Shown: positions 1-11,525 of the stretch, one piece after another
How positions within the stretch are numbered: the first letter of the stretch is position 1
Layout: the number at the start of each line of letters is the position of its first letter
Assembly: GCA_032717465.1 (NCBI GenBank)
Contig: CM064681.1
Coordinates: 14,882,510-14,946,509 of the forward strand
Source of the DNA: Coenobita brevimanus
Lineage: Eukaryota > Arthropoda > Malacostraca > Decapoda > Coenobitidae
DNA length: 64,000 nucleotides
Reading direction: 5' to 3'
Translations under genes and position numbers: made by a program
Notes under the pieces: generated by a model
Told to the model about the DNA's origin: nothing
What the model saw: only the letters and a program-made list of their open reading frames with translations
The model's database searches: none

Positions 1-293
1 GGTGGCATTGCATTCTATTTTATTCCTGCCATCAATAGACGATTTAATTCATCTTCGGGAAGACGTGCTGAAGATAAAGTGATAAATGAAGGCCATATCT
101 AACTTGCTTTATTTTGAAGAGCGTGTAAAGTAAATAAATCATCTGCAGCAAGGGTGAAATATGAATTGGTTAAATATGTTGATATCTTTCCTATTTTGTC
201 TGCCATATCTAGACTGTTTCCTTCAGTTTAGAAAAGTTTCAGAATGTATCCAGTCCAATTCGAGATCCTCCTCCTCTCTCAATAGACGTTTCT
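1..293. other. No recognised feature
   Basis: AT-rich sequence downstream of the receptor gene. No coding signature or repeat was recognised here. Confidence 0.5.
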
Positions 294-2105
294 TTAACCC
301 CTTGACCATGGGGCGTCACTTTCGCGATGCATGGGAACAAGGGATCATACCGCGGGGCGTCACTTTTGTGATTCTGTTATTTTGAATTCGCCCGGGCTTT
401 CAAGTGGTGACTTGTATCATCTATCACTACTGCCAATGTCCAAGACTAGTCAGCACTCCTAATCTCATCTGTACTCCCATCCATTGTTGACAATTTAGCC
501 ATTTCTCCCCGTTCTTGACTCCCCTCCCTACCTCCCCTCCATTATCCTCTCCTCTCGCCTGCCCGGCCGTGCTACGCTGAGTAAATCCTCCCTGGAATTT
601 TCCACTGATTTCATCCATTGAAATAAGCCCTATGCCCTATTCTTATACCAAATACTCTATACAAAAAAGAAATAAGGTAAGTAATAGTGCCATACACCTG
701 GAATTGGCTAATTATCACCTGACAACACCTCACGTGCACTCAATCACTAATTTTTGCTATTTATTTCCCCTTGAAATATCCCGTATATTCTATTCTTGTA
801 ATAAAAATATATATAAGAAAGGAAGGGAGAAGCCTAAGTGATATTTACATTCACCTGGAACTACCTAATTTATTATGTATTGTCTAGATGTCCTGCCAAT
901 CATTTCATAGCGTATATATTAGCAGCTGTCACCATGCTGACGTTGGGAGCATTGCACTCCCCCTAGGCCACCACACTGTATTCAGTTTACTGTCGTCTTT
1001 CAAGGTGAAACCACGTCGGATTCGCGCCTGTCCAATTCCACTGCTTTTTAGCCCCATGCAAAGGGCCCTGTGACCTCTACCCCCTACTAAACCTTGTGTG
1101 GAAAGGGGTAAAGGGCTAAGTGACTGCTGTGGAACGTAAAGTGGCTAATTTATCAATGAAAATGATAGACAGTGACTACGATCTTTCTGGTGGGTAAAAC
1201 AGTGCAAGTGGAAATGTAAATAATGTGTAAATAATGTGTAAACAGCAAGCGAAAGCAATGAATGTAAATATAAGTGAACAGTGGAAAATAATTTTATAAG
1301 TTACTGCAAGTGACAGTGCATAACACAGTGTAAATAAAATAGAAATGTAAATAATGTAAATAAAATAGAGAATGTAAATAGAAATGTAAATGAATAGTAA
1401 TATAAGAATACGAGTATATACCCTAGGAGTAATGAAAGTGAAAGTTTCACTCTAGCATGTATGAATACTGGGAGTTAGAGAAAGTGAAAGTGACAGATTC
1501 GCTCTCAACGCTAGTATACAGGACGAGAAAGTGAATGCTACGTATTTTACTGAAAGAGAAATTGAATGCCTTCAGTGACAATAAACTACTGTTACTGAAG
1601 TAAACTTATGGATAAAGACTGCAGATATATATAAGTGTTATATAGTAATAGAAATATAAAGTGTGAGTGTTTTTATGAATAATAAATGACAGAATACCAG
1701 CGACGAACGAGCGTAAGTGGGAAGGTCATACGCACTAGTAATTTTCATTGCTTTCACAGTGTTTTATTTTTGGAGTATGGATTCTAAACTATTTGAAAGA
1801 CATAGAATAGTGTTTCTAGTGATAATATCAGGCTGTGGTAATCATATTACGGGTTGTTGGGAAGTGTAAAGTAGAGACTTCGTTACCCAACTTCAGAGGT
1901 CTCCACAAGTCCTATGGTACTCGACGAAGGCTCAACAAACATCCCAGGAGAAAGCGGAAGGTATGTGCCATAAGCATATGTAATTTTAATATTCTTGGAT
2001 TAATAACTGATTTTTGGCAAATATTTTTATAGAGTCTGTCGGAGCGCGAATATGCCTGCGAGACACGCAAGTCAAGCCAAAACAACCCCGCGGTTTAGGG
2101 GTTAA
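294..2105. mobile_element. TTAA-flanked non-autonomous element A
   Basis: Begins TTAACCCCTTGACC and ends with the inverted counterpart of TTAACCCCTAAACC, with TTAA at both outer edges (294-297, 2102-2105). This is the target and end structure of piggyBac-type elements. Near the left end a GGGGCGTCACTTT(C/T)G(C/T)GAT motif occurs twice (about 310 and 355), as expected of subterminal binding repeats. The inside is AT-rich with many GTAAATAATG-like and GTGAAAGTGA-like short repeats and no transposase. It is longer than, and only end-similar to, the three other TTAA elements of the window. Confidence 0.65.
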
Positions 2106-2318
2106 TAGCAAAACTAAAATAATGACTGAGCTGAAGAAATTGAAGTTTTTTTTTTTTTTTTCTTATTAACTCAATCTCGCAACGTTAGTAATTTAGGCTG
2201 CAAAATACCTCTTATACAACCTGGTCAGTAACTTGCAATGTGAAACCCCGAACGCCAGTGGTTCACTGATTCGACTCTGCCACTCCAACAGCCTCGCATC
2301 CTTCTCATCACGGACACA

Positions 2319-2402
2319 TTACAGGAGGTGTGAGTAGATGAGCTCGAAGCAGAACACGTGAAAACTAACTGCCAAGCCAACCACATAAACCGCCAGTGCT
2401 CC
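2319..2402 (-). pseudogene. IR last exon: M4 helix and stop
   Basis: 84 nt behind an acceptor CTCACATAGTAG, phase 0. It encodes GALAVYVVGLAVSFHVFCFE followed by LIYSHLL and TAA (2321-2319). A single hydrophobic helix followed by a very short tail is the usual carboxyl end of IRs. It fits directly after SLSLSN of the previous exon. Confidence 0.75.
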
Positions 2403-2482
2403 CTACTATGTGAGAGAATATACATTTAGGAAACTAACATTCTTAGTACAATTATTACCGGATCACTTAATACAATATATAT

Positions 2483-2535
<53 letters not shown>
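2483..2535. repeat. (GA)n microsatellite
   Basis: Uninterrupted GA dinucleotide run in the last intron of the receptor gene, followed by short ACAG and GATA repeats up to the SINE. Confidence 0.95.
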
Positions 2536-2537
<2 letters not shown>

Positions 2538-2616
2538 AACAGACAGACAGAGACAGAGAGAGATGGACATGCGGATGGATAGATAGATAGATGAATAGAA
2601 AGTATGGCTTACGAGA

Positions 2617-2962
2617 ACACAGTGCCTGAATCGGTAGAGAGGTGGCCTGCAGTCCTGATGGACCCAGGTTCGAATCCCGGTTGGGGCAGGGAACAGTTTA
2701 AGGATTTGAATTTCATGAAAAGCAGACTTTCCTGATCTACCAGATGACCCGCCGACATGTTGTAAAAATACCCCCACTAATACCAATACATCAGTCCTGT
2801 ATGAGACAGCCCTAGCTTGTATTCAGTATGGACGATGGATGTTATCGCCAAAGTGGTGACATGTGGAGGTGTAGGAGGACTACTGGGCCTTGGGATAGGC
2901 TACTGCCCCCGAGATATAGGCCCTGAAACCTTTGGCCAGAGTCGGACACATAAAAAAAAAAA
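2617..2962 (+). mobile_element. tRNA-derived SINE, copy 1
   Basis: A tRNA-like head with an altered A box (CCTGAATCGG) and a good B box (GGTTCGAATCC near 2669) is followed by a body that ends GGCCAGAGTCGGACACA and an 11-base poly-A. The same body occurs inverted at 50288-50625, and its 3' part occurs at 55627-55708. The poly-A end abuts exon 3086-2963 of the IR gene. Confidence 0.8.
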
Positions 2963-3086
2963 TATTGGAGAGACTGAGTGAGGATCTGACGGCCATGGTT
3001 GTGGGTGGGTTGAGGCAAGTGGTCATCTGTGACTGTAGGTGTTGATCCAGTGGTCGTAGATACCTGCTTCTCTCACCGTTAAGATC
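2963..3086 (-). pseudogene. IR exon: end of lobe S2, damaged at its 3' edge
   Basis: Begins behind TTTCCAG with one base completing a split codon. It reads ILTVREAGIYDHWI, then, after a one-base frameshift near 3040 that creates TGA, continues TTCLNPPTTMAVRSS and SLSLSNI. This is the usual end of the IR S2 lobe (EAG-x-Y-x-x-W, C-x-x-P-P). The exon edge abuts the poly-A tail of a SINE (2617-2962), so the original donor is gone or displaced. Confidence 0.8.
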
Positions 3087-3382
3087 CTGGAAACACGTGA
3101 TTATGAATATGTTACAATAAACTTTTAACTTTAACTTGGCCCAGACTTTTGACGTTTTGTAGCTTTGTTCACGTAACTACTCCTTCATGACTAGCACAGT
3201 TTTAGTGATAAGCAATTATTACAATTCCGCATTCAAAATGCAGAGATGGCAATTTTAGGCCATGTTAAGACAAAAACAGAATAGATAGTAGTAGTAGTTG
3301 AGATTCACCTCCCCGATATAAGGAGGACACGGGCATAGAAAGCCCGTCACGGTAGATGTTCTTGCTTCTAGCATGCTACATT

Positions 3383-6300
3383 CTATCGAGGAGGTGGGTA
3401 GGCAGTGACCACCTCGAAAAGCATGGTAGCAGAAGTTTGTCCAATGACACTTGCTGCGGTCTGGAATCTGTCTACTCCACCGACAGGTTGGTCGTTCAGA
3501 CTGGAACGGAGGTAGGCTGTTGCAGGGCAGTCCAAAACATAATGAAGCAGCTGCTGATCGTTTTGATCAAGGCAGTGAGGGCGTGGGTCAGGGTTCCTAC
3601 CAGTTATCTGGTTGTAACAGGGAAACCCTAATCGTAAGCGGCGAATGCGCACTATAATATGATTGTGAGTCCCAGGGGCAACTGAGAGGGGGGTATAGGA
3701 TGTTACCATGGCATACCATTGCGCCGAGCGTGAACCCTCCCAAACTTTTGACTCATGTTCTTCAAGTGACAGAAGGCCGATGGTGGTTGTCACCTTGCGC
3801 CTGAGGATAGAGAGGCTGGGCTGCAAGGGAAACGTAGCCTCAGGAAGAGAGCAGGCGTGATGAGCAGCAACATCAGCATGTTTGTTCCCTGCAATGCCAA
3901 CATGTCCAGGGAGCCAATGAAGGATTATTTCACCATCTCTCCTAGTAACGGAACCAGCCACAGCCATGATGCTCATCAACAGATGGACATTGTCATAGAA
4001 GCGGTGCACCATGAGGCCATGGAGGGAGGAGAGGGAGTCTGTGTGGATCACGACAAGCTGAGAGAGGAGGTGATTGGCATGTCTAAGTGCACCAAGTGTG
4101 GCTACCAGCTCAGTCTGGTATGCTGAAACCCCAGAGGATACACGCCAAGCCTCGACATGGGTGCCACAGATCATCGTAGCACCTGAATGCCCATCAGCAC
4201 CAACCAACCCGTCAGTATAATAAATGGCAGAGTCTGGTGTGTCTGGGGCTGCCACACGACTGAGACCATCCTGGCATAGTGCAGTGGGAAATGAGGACCT
4301 GGGAATCCCTCCCAAAGGCAGAACATATGTGAAAGCTGAAGGTAGCCAAGGAGGTGCAGGGGAATACCCAGGACAGGGTAAGTTGAGGTCACCTATAATG
4401 TTGTCAGATGCATCTAGGCCCCAAATGATGTCAGCAGCAGTAAGAATCCAGTCCCCTTCAGGGTGTGGATTTGGGGGTCAACTGAGAGTACGCACAAGTA
4501 ATTCAGACACAGGAAGGTGGAGTTGGTGCCAGCAGAGTTGGGCAATGACAGCCATTGTACATGCCCATATCCGGTAGTTAAGGGACGGGAAGCCACTCTC
4601 AGCCCTGAGGTTGACAAGAGGAGTCCATGGGGTGTACCGAGCATGACACGTAGAGCGGTGTTCTGAATGACCTCAAGAGAACTGCTAAGCTTTTTGGAGG
4701 CGCCAATTAAGCAAAGTGCACTGTAGTCCCCTATCGAGTGAATGGCATGCACGTAAAATGTTCTGAGGACTCGGAATGAGGCCCCTAGAGAGCGACTACA
4801 CAGGGCTCTGAGGACAGAGGTGTGGGTAGCAGCACGTTCCCGTAAGTAGCAGACATGGCGACCAAACGTCAACCGGCTATCAAACCAGACACCTAGGTAC
4901 TGGTGATGGTAAACTAGTCCTGGGTGATGACCCCCAGAAAGGAGAGGACGGTCAGGTGGATGTAAACCAAAAGGCAGATATTTGGATTTGTCAAGATTGA
5001 CCTTGAACCCAAGGTCACAGCTTGTCAAATAAGTGGGAGAGAACGGCTGGTGCCTGGGCAAAACAGTCCCGATGTGAGAAAACAAGTGCCAGGTCATCCG
5101 GATAACAAAGCAGGGTGACACCACGGCCATAGTTGATGTTAAGGAGGCCCTCAACGAGGACTAAACAGAAGTGGGCTCAGCACACTGCCCTGTGGAGTTC
5201 CGTTTTCGTGCGAATATGAGGCAGAAATCCGACCCTGGACGCGGACACGAGCTGATCGGCCATGAAAGAAATCCCTCACCCACGAGAGGAGTCTTCCCCC
5301 CACCCCCTTAGCTGCAAGGGCTGCCAGGACTGCAACAGGGTTAGTTATTTCATAGGCCTTCTCGAGGTCGAGGAAAACAGCCATACTGTGACTGTGTCTC
5401 AGTGCGCCAAGAAAGCGAGACAGTGCGTTGTACTTCTGCCTGGGAGACAGGCAGAAAGATGCGGGTGGAGAGGGCCTAATCTCCAAGTGAGACGAGAAAG
5501 CCTTTCTGCAGTCTTGGCTATGCAGCTGAGAAGGGAAATCGGCCTCATGTTGGTTGGGTCATGGGGTTTGGGTATGGGGTGAATGAAGGCTGTTTTCCAC
5601 GATCTCAGGAGGCGACCTTCCACCCACAAGCGGTTGAATAAATCAAGGATAGTGGCCTTTCCACTAGGGCCAGCATGGGCTAGAAAAGAGTATGCCACAC
5701 CATCACTTCCTGCAGCTGTATCTCGCCTGTGACTAAGTGCCCTGTTGAGTTCATCACTGGTGAAAAGGTGGTCAGCAAAGTCAGGGCGGGAGCAGGCAAC
5801 CTCAATTGCTTCCATCCGAGGGACTGCAAGGCACACCTGCAAGTCCCTGACAGCTTATGGTAGTACAGTAGTGGCTGTGTGTGCAGCAAAGAGGGCTGCA
5901 AGACGTTTGGCCTCACCAGCTGGATCAGGGTGGGATGGTGGTCTGGGCAGCCGAGGACTGAACACATACTTAATACGAGCCCACATCTCTTTGAGGGTGG
6001 AGTGGGAGTCTAGAGACTGGCATCATTTTGTCCAAGCATCCTCCCATATACGACGTTTTTCTTGTAAAACATGTCACACCACTGCAGCTAGGTATTTCCT
6101 TGTTGGTGAGGAGGGCCGTCGACAGAATGTCTTACGGGCTGAGTTAAGCCGGTGGTTTAGCTCTCGTACATTTTCATCATAGTACCAGTGATCCTTGATG
6201 GGGACAGAGCAGCTCTATGACGTTAAGGGAATACTGGCGGCAGCAGCACAGTGAAGGGTATGGGTGAGATGTTCGGCATAATCGTTGAGGGTAGACTGGG

Positions 6301-7076
6301 GAACAACAGTAACTAAGGCAGCCTCAACAGCCTCTGCATACTCAGGCCAGCATTCCCGGCGGAGGTCCCAGCGGGGTGGAGGTGGCGGGGGAGGAGGAAA
6401 TGGGGCTGCTGGGAGTTCCGTCACCAGAGCGAAATGGTCGCTGGTGAGGAATGGGTGCAGGGACCATCTGGACATACTGGCAAGAGGAGAGGAGACAAAG
6501 GAGAGGTCAAGCCTTCCGCCGCTGACATGGGTAGGCTCAGACAGATCGTTTAAAAGTGATACCCCCACGATTTCTTCAAGGGCCATGGCTACATGGCGAC
6601 CCACTTCATTCGTTGGGATGGGCAAGTGGAGGACGGGATGGTGTGCGTTGAAGTCTCCCCTGATAAAGGTGGACGCAGCTGCAGCATGAACTATAATCTC
6701 CCCCAAGTCTAGGGTCCCTCCCGGATTCTTATAAATGTTGAAAATCGTAGGGAGGTTGAGGTGAGATGCAGGACAACACCCTGCACCTCAATGCCCTCAC
6801 CGCAGTGGATAGGAGGGTTGTACTCATAGCAGGGGATGTGTTCCCATACGAGGATAGCACATCCTCGTGTGGTACCCCGGATCCAGGGGAGAAAATAGCC
6901 CTTGAAGCCTCTGAGTTGAAAAGTGGAGCTGTGGGGAAGGAGCTTCTCCTGAAGCAGGAAGACATGTACATTCTCCTTAGCAGTCACTTCCTGAAGGTGG
7001 GCAAGCTTGCTCCATGCCCCTAAGCAGGTCCACTGTAGGGTTCGGAGGCTGGCAGCGGAGTCTGGCAGTAGGAAAG
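3383..7076 (-). pseudogene. I-group LINE ORF2: endonuclease, reverse transcriptase, RNase H
   Basis: Domains in order: APE-type endonuclease (7050-6215, with FLLQEKL, RGDFNAHHP and SDHFALV), reverse transcriptase (5842-4414, with AAGSDGV, FLDLEKAYE, TPQGSVLSPLLF and YPDDLAL, where the first base of the usual YADD/FADD box is changed to give Pro), and RNase HI (4315-3383, with YYTDGLV, HTDSLSSLHG and WLPGHVGIAGNKHAD). Several frameshifts separate the pieces. It would nick target DNA and copy its own RNA if intact. Confidence 0.75.
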
Positions 7077-9028
7077 CTGAGCCTGATCTATTTGGAGGCC
7101 GAGGGCCCTTTGCTCCTCTTTGATCATCGCCGAGGCTGGAGTAATCCCCAGAGGAGTGGTGACCAAGCTGCGAGGACAAGGCTGAGGAAGCTGGGCGGGT
7201 GGTGGCTCTACCATGGTTGTCTGTGTGGGAGATGAAACAGAGGGTGCCAGGGTAGAGGGGTGCAGTTGTTGTTTCCCCTCCACCACCCAGTCAACAATGG
7301 CGTCTACAGCCTGTACCACTGGCTCCGTGTCTAGAGGCTTGCTGAGAACCATCCCCAGCTACTGTGCCAGGTTTGTCGCTATTTCGGTCCCCAGCATTCG
7401 CAATTCGTCCCTGGTGAAGACGAGGAGAGGAGAGCCTGGGTTGTGGGGCGTGGATGGAATGAACTCGTCTACCGACTGCTGAACTGGGGATGGAGGAGGG
7501 TGGTGAACCTCTGCAGTCACTGTGTGACGAGTGAGAGCTAGTTGGAGGGGTGGGAATTCTGCCTCATGTAGCACTGGGACAGCAGACGCTACTGGACGAC
7601 GTTGCTGTCCCCAAATGAAAGTCCCAGGAGGTGCCAGTTTGGTGCTGATTGCTTGTTGCTCCCTCACCCAAGCGACTTGACATTCTCGCCCTCGATCTAC
7701 ATGGGCCACTGGTGGGGCAGCTGGGGTGCCACACGTGGTGTTTGCCCGAGCAGTTTGGGCAGCGGGTCAGGATGGCCTCCTTGGCCTTGAATTTGGCCAA
7801 GCACCTCTCCGTTTTGTGTGGGCCGCTGCACATCCCACAGACAACAGCTCGGTTGCAAGTGGCACGGTGGTGCCCGTATCGCTGACACCTGTAACAGCGG
7901 AGTGGCTCTGGGGTGAAGGGTATTCTCCCCAGTTATTCTCCCCAGTTCCCCAGGTCGATCACCAGGATCATAGGACTCCTCAGGGTGCCGAAGACCTGTT
8001 GAGTCTCCTTCCTGGTCTGCGTTCTCTGGCAGTGGGTCGCCTCTTCGACCTGGAGGTGCTGAAGCAGTATCTCCACAGGTATCCAGGATAACCCATGACA
8101 ATGGCCTTCGTTGACTGTTGCCCAGGCATCAGATCGACTAGTTTGACATGGGAGGCCTCGTCCTGCATAGCTGCTTTCAGGAGGTCGTAAGCACCCTTGT
8201 CCTTCGTCACCAACACCGAGATCCCATCCCTTCTGATTAGGTTGGAGTAATGTAGCCCTGGCAGGTGACGCTCTAGTGCAGCCAAGGCATCATAACTTGT
8301 TGCGTGCCCTTCCTGAACAGGCACACGGAATGCTGGGAACGAAAAGTGAGGCAGTGGGCGCACAGCTACAGACACGGAAGGAGGAGCAGAAGAAGTCCGG
8401 AGGGGAGCCCCAGTACGTAGTGCTGGAGTAGGGCCGTTTCCCTGCCGACCACACTGCGACCCTTTGTGGGCCATGAGGGTGAAACCCTCATCAGGAATAG
8501 CAGGATCAGGAAAGGGGGAGATCCAAGTAGCAGCTGGAGCTTCAGGCGAGACCTCCATCCACTTAGGAATACGAGCAGACTTAGCTGGCCTGGACTCGTG
8601 AGAGGGGGCACAGGTGGGAGCGCGAGGCTGAGGACCGAGAGCTCGGTTCACGGTGGTCCTTTGCCATGGGGCGAGGTCAGAAGCTGCACGTTAGGATGCA
8701 GAGGTGCCCTGGGTGGAAGAGAGAGAGAGGGTGGAGCAGGTGCGACCTCCTCCATCGCCTCATGTAGGCGGGCTGCCTTAACAGAACAGGTTGAAATACC
8801 ACGCAAGCGAGGTACCACTCCCGTAGGCTTGGGAAGAGTGCAATCGGCACGAGGATCCTCGTGAGTCGATGAGTGGGAGCTGGCGTCAGAAGGACGGCGC
8901 TCCCGCTTCGTGCCTGCAGCAGGAGACGGGTGGGAGGGTCTCGACTGAGGGAGTGAAAGGCGGGAATGCCCCTGGAGCCTAGGGATCCCGGATCCCTTCA
9001 TGCTTCCCACAGCACTCAGGCGATACAC
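7020..9028 (-). pseudogene. I-group LINE ORF1 (nucleic-acid-binding gag-like protein)
   Basis: Minus-strand frames join into a gag-like ORF1. A basic, Ser/Pro-rich N part is followed by a conserved middle (ALERHLPGLHYSNLIRRDG, then a VLVTKDKGAY segment) and at 7890-7690 by cysteine knuckles including CGMCSGPHKTERC and CPNCSGKHHVWHPSC. Such proteins coat LINE RNA. At least three frame changes break it (near 8000, 7830 and 7360). Confidence 0.65.
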
Positions 9029-9323
9029 TCAGACAACACACACACACACACCTCACACACTCAAACACTCATACTTTAACTAGACAATAAACAGTGAAAG
9101 TAGCCAAGTTCTCTACAGTGACGGGCAACCTACGCTCCCCGCCCTCTAAAGGGCGACATAGGAGGCCCTGCCAATGCCCCATGAGGGTCTTCCCTAATCT
9201 AACAAAGCCGCCATCACTGCCTCCTTTAACCAGGCTCTAATGGCCCATCTTCATGGAAGTGCCTTAACGGCACCCCTTCAGGGTTCAGCGTCGTACTACA
9301 GTGAGGGACACTAATGGCAGGCC

Positions 9324-9326
<3 letters not shown>

Positions 9327-9376
<50 letters not shown>
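9327..9376. repeat. (AC)n microsatellite
   Basis: Uninterrupted AC run at the 5' side of the I-group LINE. Confidence 0.95.
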
Positions 9377-9378
<2 letters not shown>

Positions 9379-9508
9379 GCAAACAAAGAGAGAGGCCCAG
9401 GAAAACCAGGAAAACGGACAGAAATTCTTCCTCAGTGCCAGAGACTAAGTCTCTAAACTGGCAAAAACTGAGAAAAATGGCTAAAATTCTTCACTAGTAA
9501 GAGCTGAC

Positions 9509-9608
9509 CTGCGGCTGACGGCGATGATGAGTGGACTGTCCTTGGGCTCCATCATGGCAGCCATCGAGGTTAGGAACTCCTCACGTGCTAGACAGAAGTC
9601 ACACATTC
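9509..9608 (-). pseudogene. IR exon: lobe S2, cysteine block
   Basis: 100 nt bounded by TGTCAACAG and CGCAG|GTCAGC. It starts with GA, which joins G of the previous exon to give Gly, and ends with AG, which joins G of the next exon to give Arg. It encodes MCDFCLAREEFLTSM and EPKDSPLIIAVSR, the conserved S2 block (Cys, aromatic, E-x-F-L, then K-D-S-P) of IR-type receptors. It is intact. Confidence 0.8.
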
Positions 9609-9609
9609 C

Positions 9610-10148
9610 TGTTGACACCAAGAAAATAGTTAAATATAGGCATAATTAGTGCAATGAATGCACTATATGACCTTTCCGGTTTATCTGTCAGTGGTCTTAC
9701 GGTATATGAAGTGAAATTATCGTAAAATAGTGGATGATAAAAAAATATTATCATGGTCAATAAAATACAAGCCGTACTGACGCTGAAACTACCACACATT
9801 GCCTCGAAAAAATACTGACCACAGTTCTTTTATTGTAGGGTCAATTTTCTTAATCGTAAATAACAAGGGAACGCAAGTATATTTCCAGGTCAAGATCTAC
9901 CTGAAAATTGTCTGACGACTCCTAAAATATAATTTTAAAAATAAAAATGAAAAGGTTTTATTCTACGGCAATTGGTTCAGTACGATGAATATTTTGTCGT
10001 CTGTTGATAACGATGAGGCTTTTTTTTTCAGCTTTGGTGAGTCCCTAGTTCATTGTGTGGGTGTTCACTCACATCACCTTTCATAGATATGTTAGTGTAA
10101 AGGCAAATTAATGATGCACATATGTTAGTGTAAGGGCAAATTAATGAT

Positions 10149-10213
<65 letters not shown>

Positions 10214-10440
10214 GAGACGGACGTGCGACATCGGCGCTCCGTACTGAACCAAAACGGCCAGTGGTATTACCTAAATTAGTAACTTTGTATGAGTCAAGCT
10301 CTGTACCAGGTTAAAATAAATGATTTTTCATTATTAAAAGGAAAAAAATAATAACTTTAAACAAGACTTCTTCAAACAGGAAAAAGAACCAAGACCAAAG
10401 AATACGCTGAGTCATTTGAGGTTTGTTTAGACTACAACAA
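9610..10440. other. Intron remnant with (AC)n, no gene seen
   Basis: Non-coding sequence between IR exon 9608-9509 and the next LINE. It holds a (AC)n tract (10150-10212) preceded by a 34-bp direct duplication around TATGTTAGTGTAA(A/G)GGCAAA (10088 and 10121). Nothing else was recognised. Confidence 0.6.
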
Positions 10441-10489
10441 CACGGGGATTGTACAGTAAGTACATGCTCTGAACTTTTAGTATTGCAAA

Positions 10490-11525
10490 ATGGATACATA
10501 CTTTAGTAAAGCAAATTTGGAAAAGAAAAGGGATAAAGGTAAAAAGCAAAATGATGATTTCTGCCAAGAACTGGTTGAAGTGGAGACTCACAATAGACTG
10601 GTTGAACGTGTACACAAACTAGAAATGGCTTTCAAAAATGAAATTGATGAAATAAAGAAGCAGATGCACTTGCAAAAGGAAGAAATAGAAAAACTAGGAA
10701 GGGAGGCCAATAAGAAAGACACAACCATCAGTGAACTAACAGTGGAATTGAGTACACTTAGGAAGAAAATAAGTGAAATGGCAAGTACAGTAGTCAATCA
10801 CGAGAGTGTTATGGAAGAGTTTAAAAATGACACAGAGACAATTACGCAAGTAAGCAGTCTTATTGACCAGAGCAGTGATATTGAGAAGATAACACAGGTG
10901 AATGAAGCTGTGCAAAGCTACAAAAATGATGTGGAAACCACGTATGCTGAAAGTAAAGAAAGACTTAGAAACAAAGGTGGAGGAAAAAAGCATTAAAAAG
11001 GAAGTGAAAAGAATAATCCAAAACAATCCGAAGTTAGTCAGAGATTCAGTAGATATAAACAAATCTATAATAATCACTGGTATAGAAGAGGAAGAAGTAA
11101 AAAACAAGATCACAAGAGACAAAAAGGAGATGGCAAATGTAATGAGCTTACTGAAAGAAGTATCAGAGGAAATCTGTAGTAAAGACATAGAGGAACACAA
11201 AAGGTTAGGGAAACATGAGAAATGAAAGACAAGACCTCTAAAGGTGACTTTCCAAAGTGTAAACACTGTGGAAAAGATACTAAAAAATGCAAAGAATCTT
11301 ATGGACAAAGAGGAGTTCAAAAATGTATGGATAAAAAGATGCCTAACACAAGAGGAATTGGAATTACTGAAAGAGAAAAGGGAGGAAGCAAAAACAAAAA
11401 ATGAGGGAAGATCAGAAGAGGAGAAGAAGAAATTTTTTTTACAAAGTAATAGGATTACAGGTACGAAAGTGGTACACAAACAAGATGGAATAAAAAGGAG
11501 GAAGGTAGTAGAACCATGTCATGAC
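10490..11525 (+). pseudogene. CR1/L2-like LINE ORF1, coiled-coil protein
   Basis: Starts MDTYFSKANLEKKRDKG. A long charged coiled coil (about residues 35-110) is followed after a frameshift near 10960 by a KSIIITGIEEEE region (RRM-like), and after a second frameshift near 11225 by a C-terminal block TFQSVNTVEKILKNAKNL with TQEELELLKEKREE, the form of LINE ORF1 C-terminal domains. It runs directly into the endonuclease frame without an intergenic gap. Confidence 0.65.

Larger units (their letters stand above)
3288..9300 (-). mobile_element. I-group (Jockey superfamily) LINE, near full length, decayed
   Basis: A non-LTR retrotransposon lying in the intron between IR exons 9608-9509 and 3086-2963. 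Reading on the minus strand it has ORF1 with CCHC knuckles, then endonuclease, reverse transcriptase and RNase H. The RNase H places it in the I group. It ends next to an AGT repeat at about 3286. The frame changes many times, so it is inactive. The 5' limit is uncertain; the stretch 9030-9300 is probably its 5' untranslated part. Confidence 0.8.

Noticed and set aside
2630..2700. tRNA-like sequence with a good B box
   Set aside because: It belongs to a repeated unit with body and poly-A tail (also at 50288-50625), so it is a SINE head and not a tRNA gene.
10736..11479. 247-codon minus-strand frame
   Set aside because: It is the antisense shadow of the A-rich coiled-coil ORF1 of the CR1/L2-like LINE.
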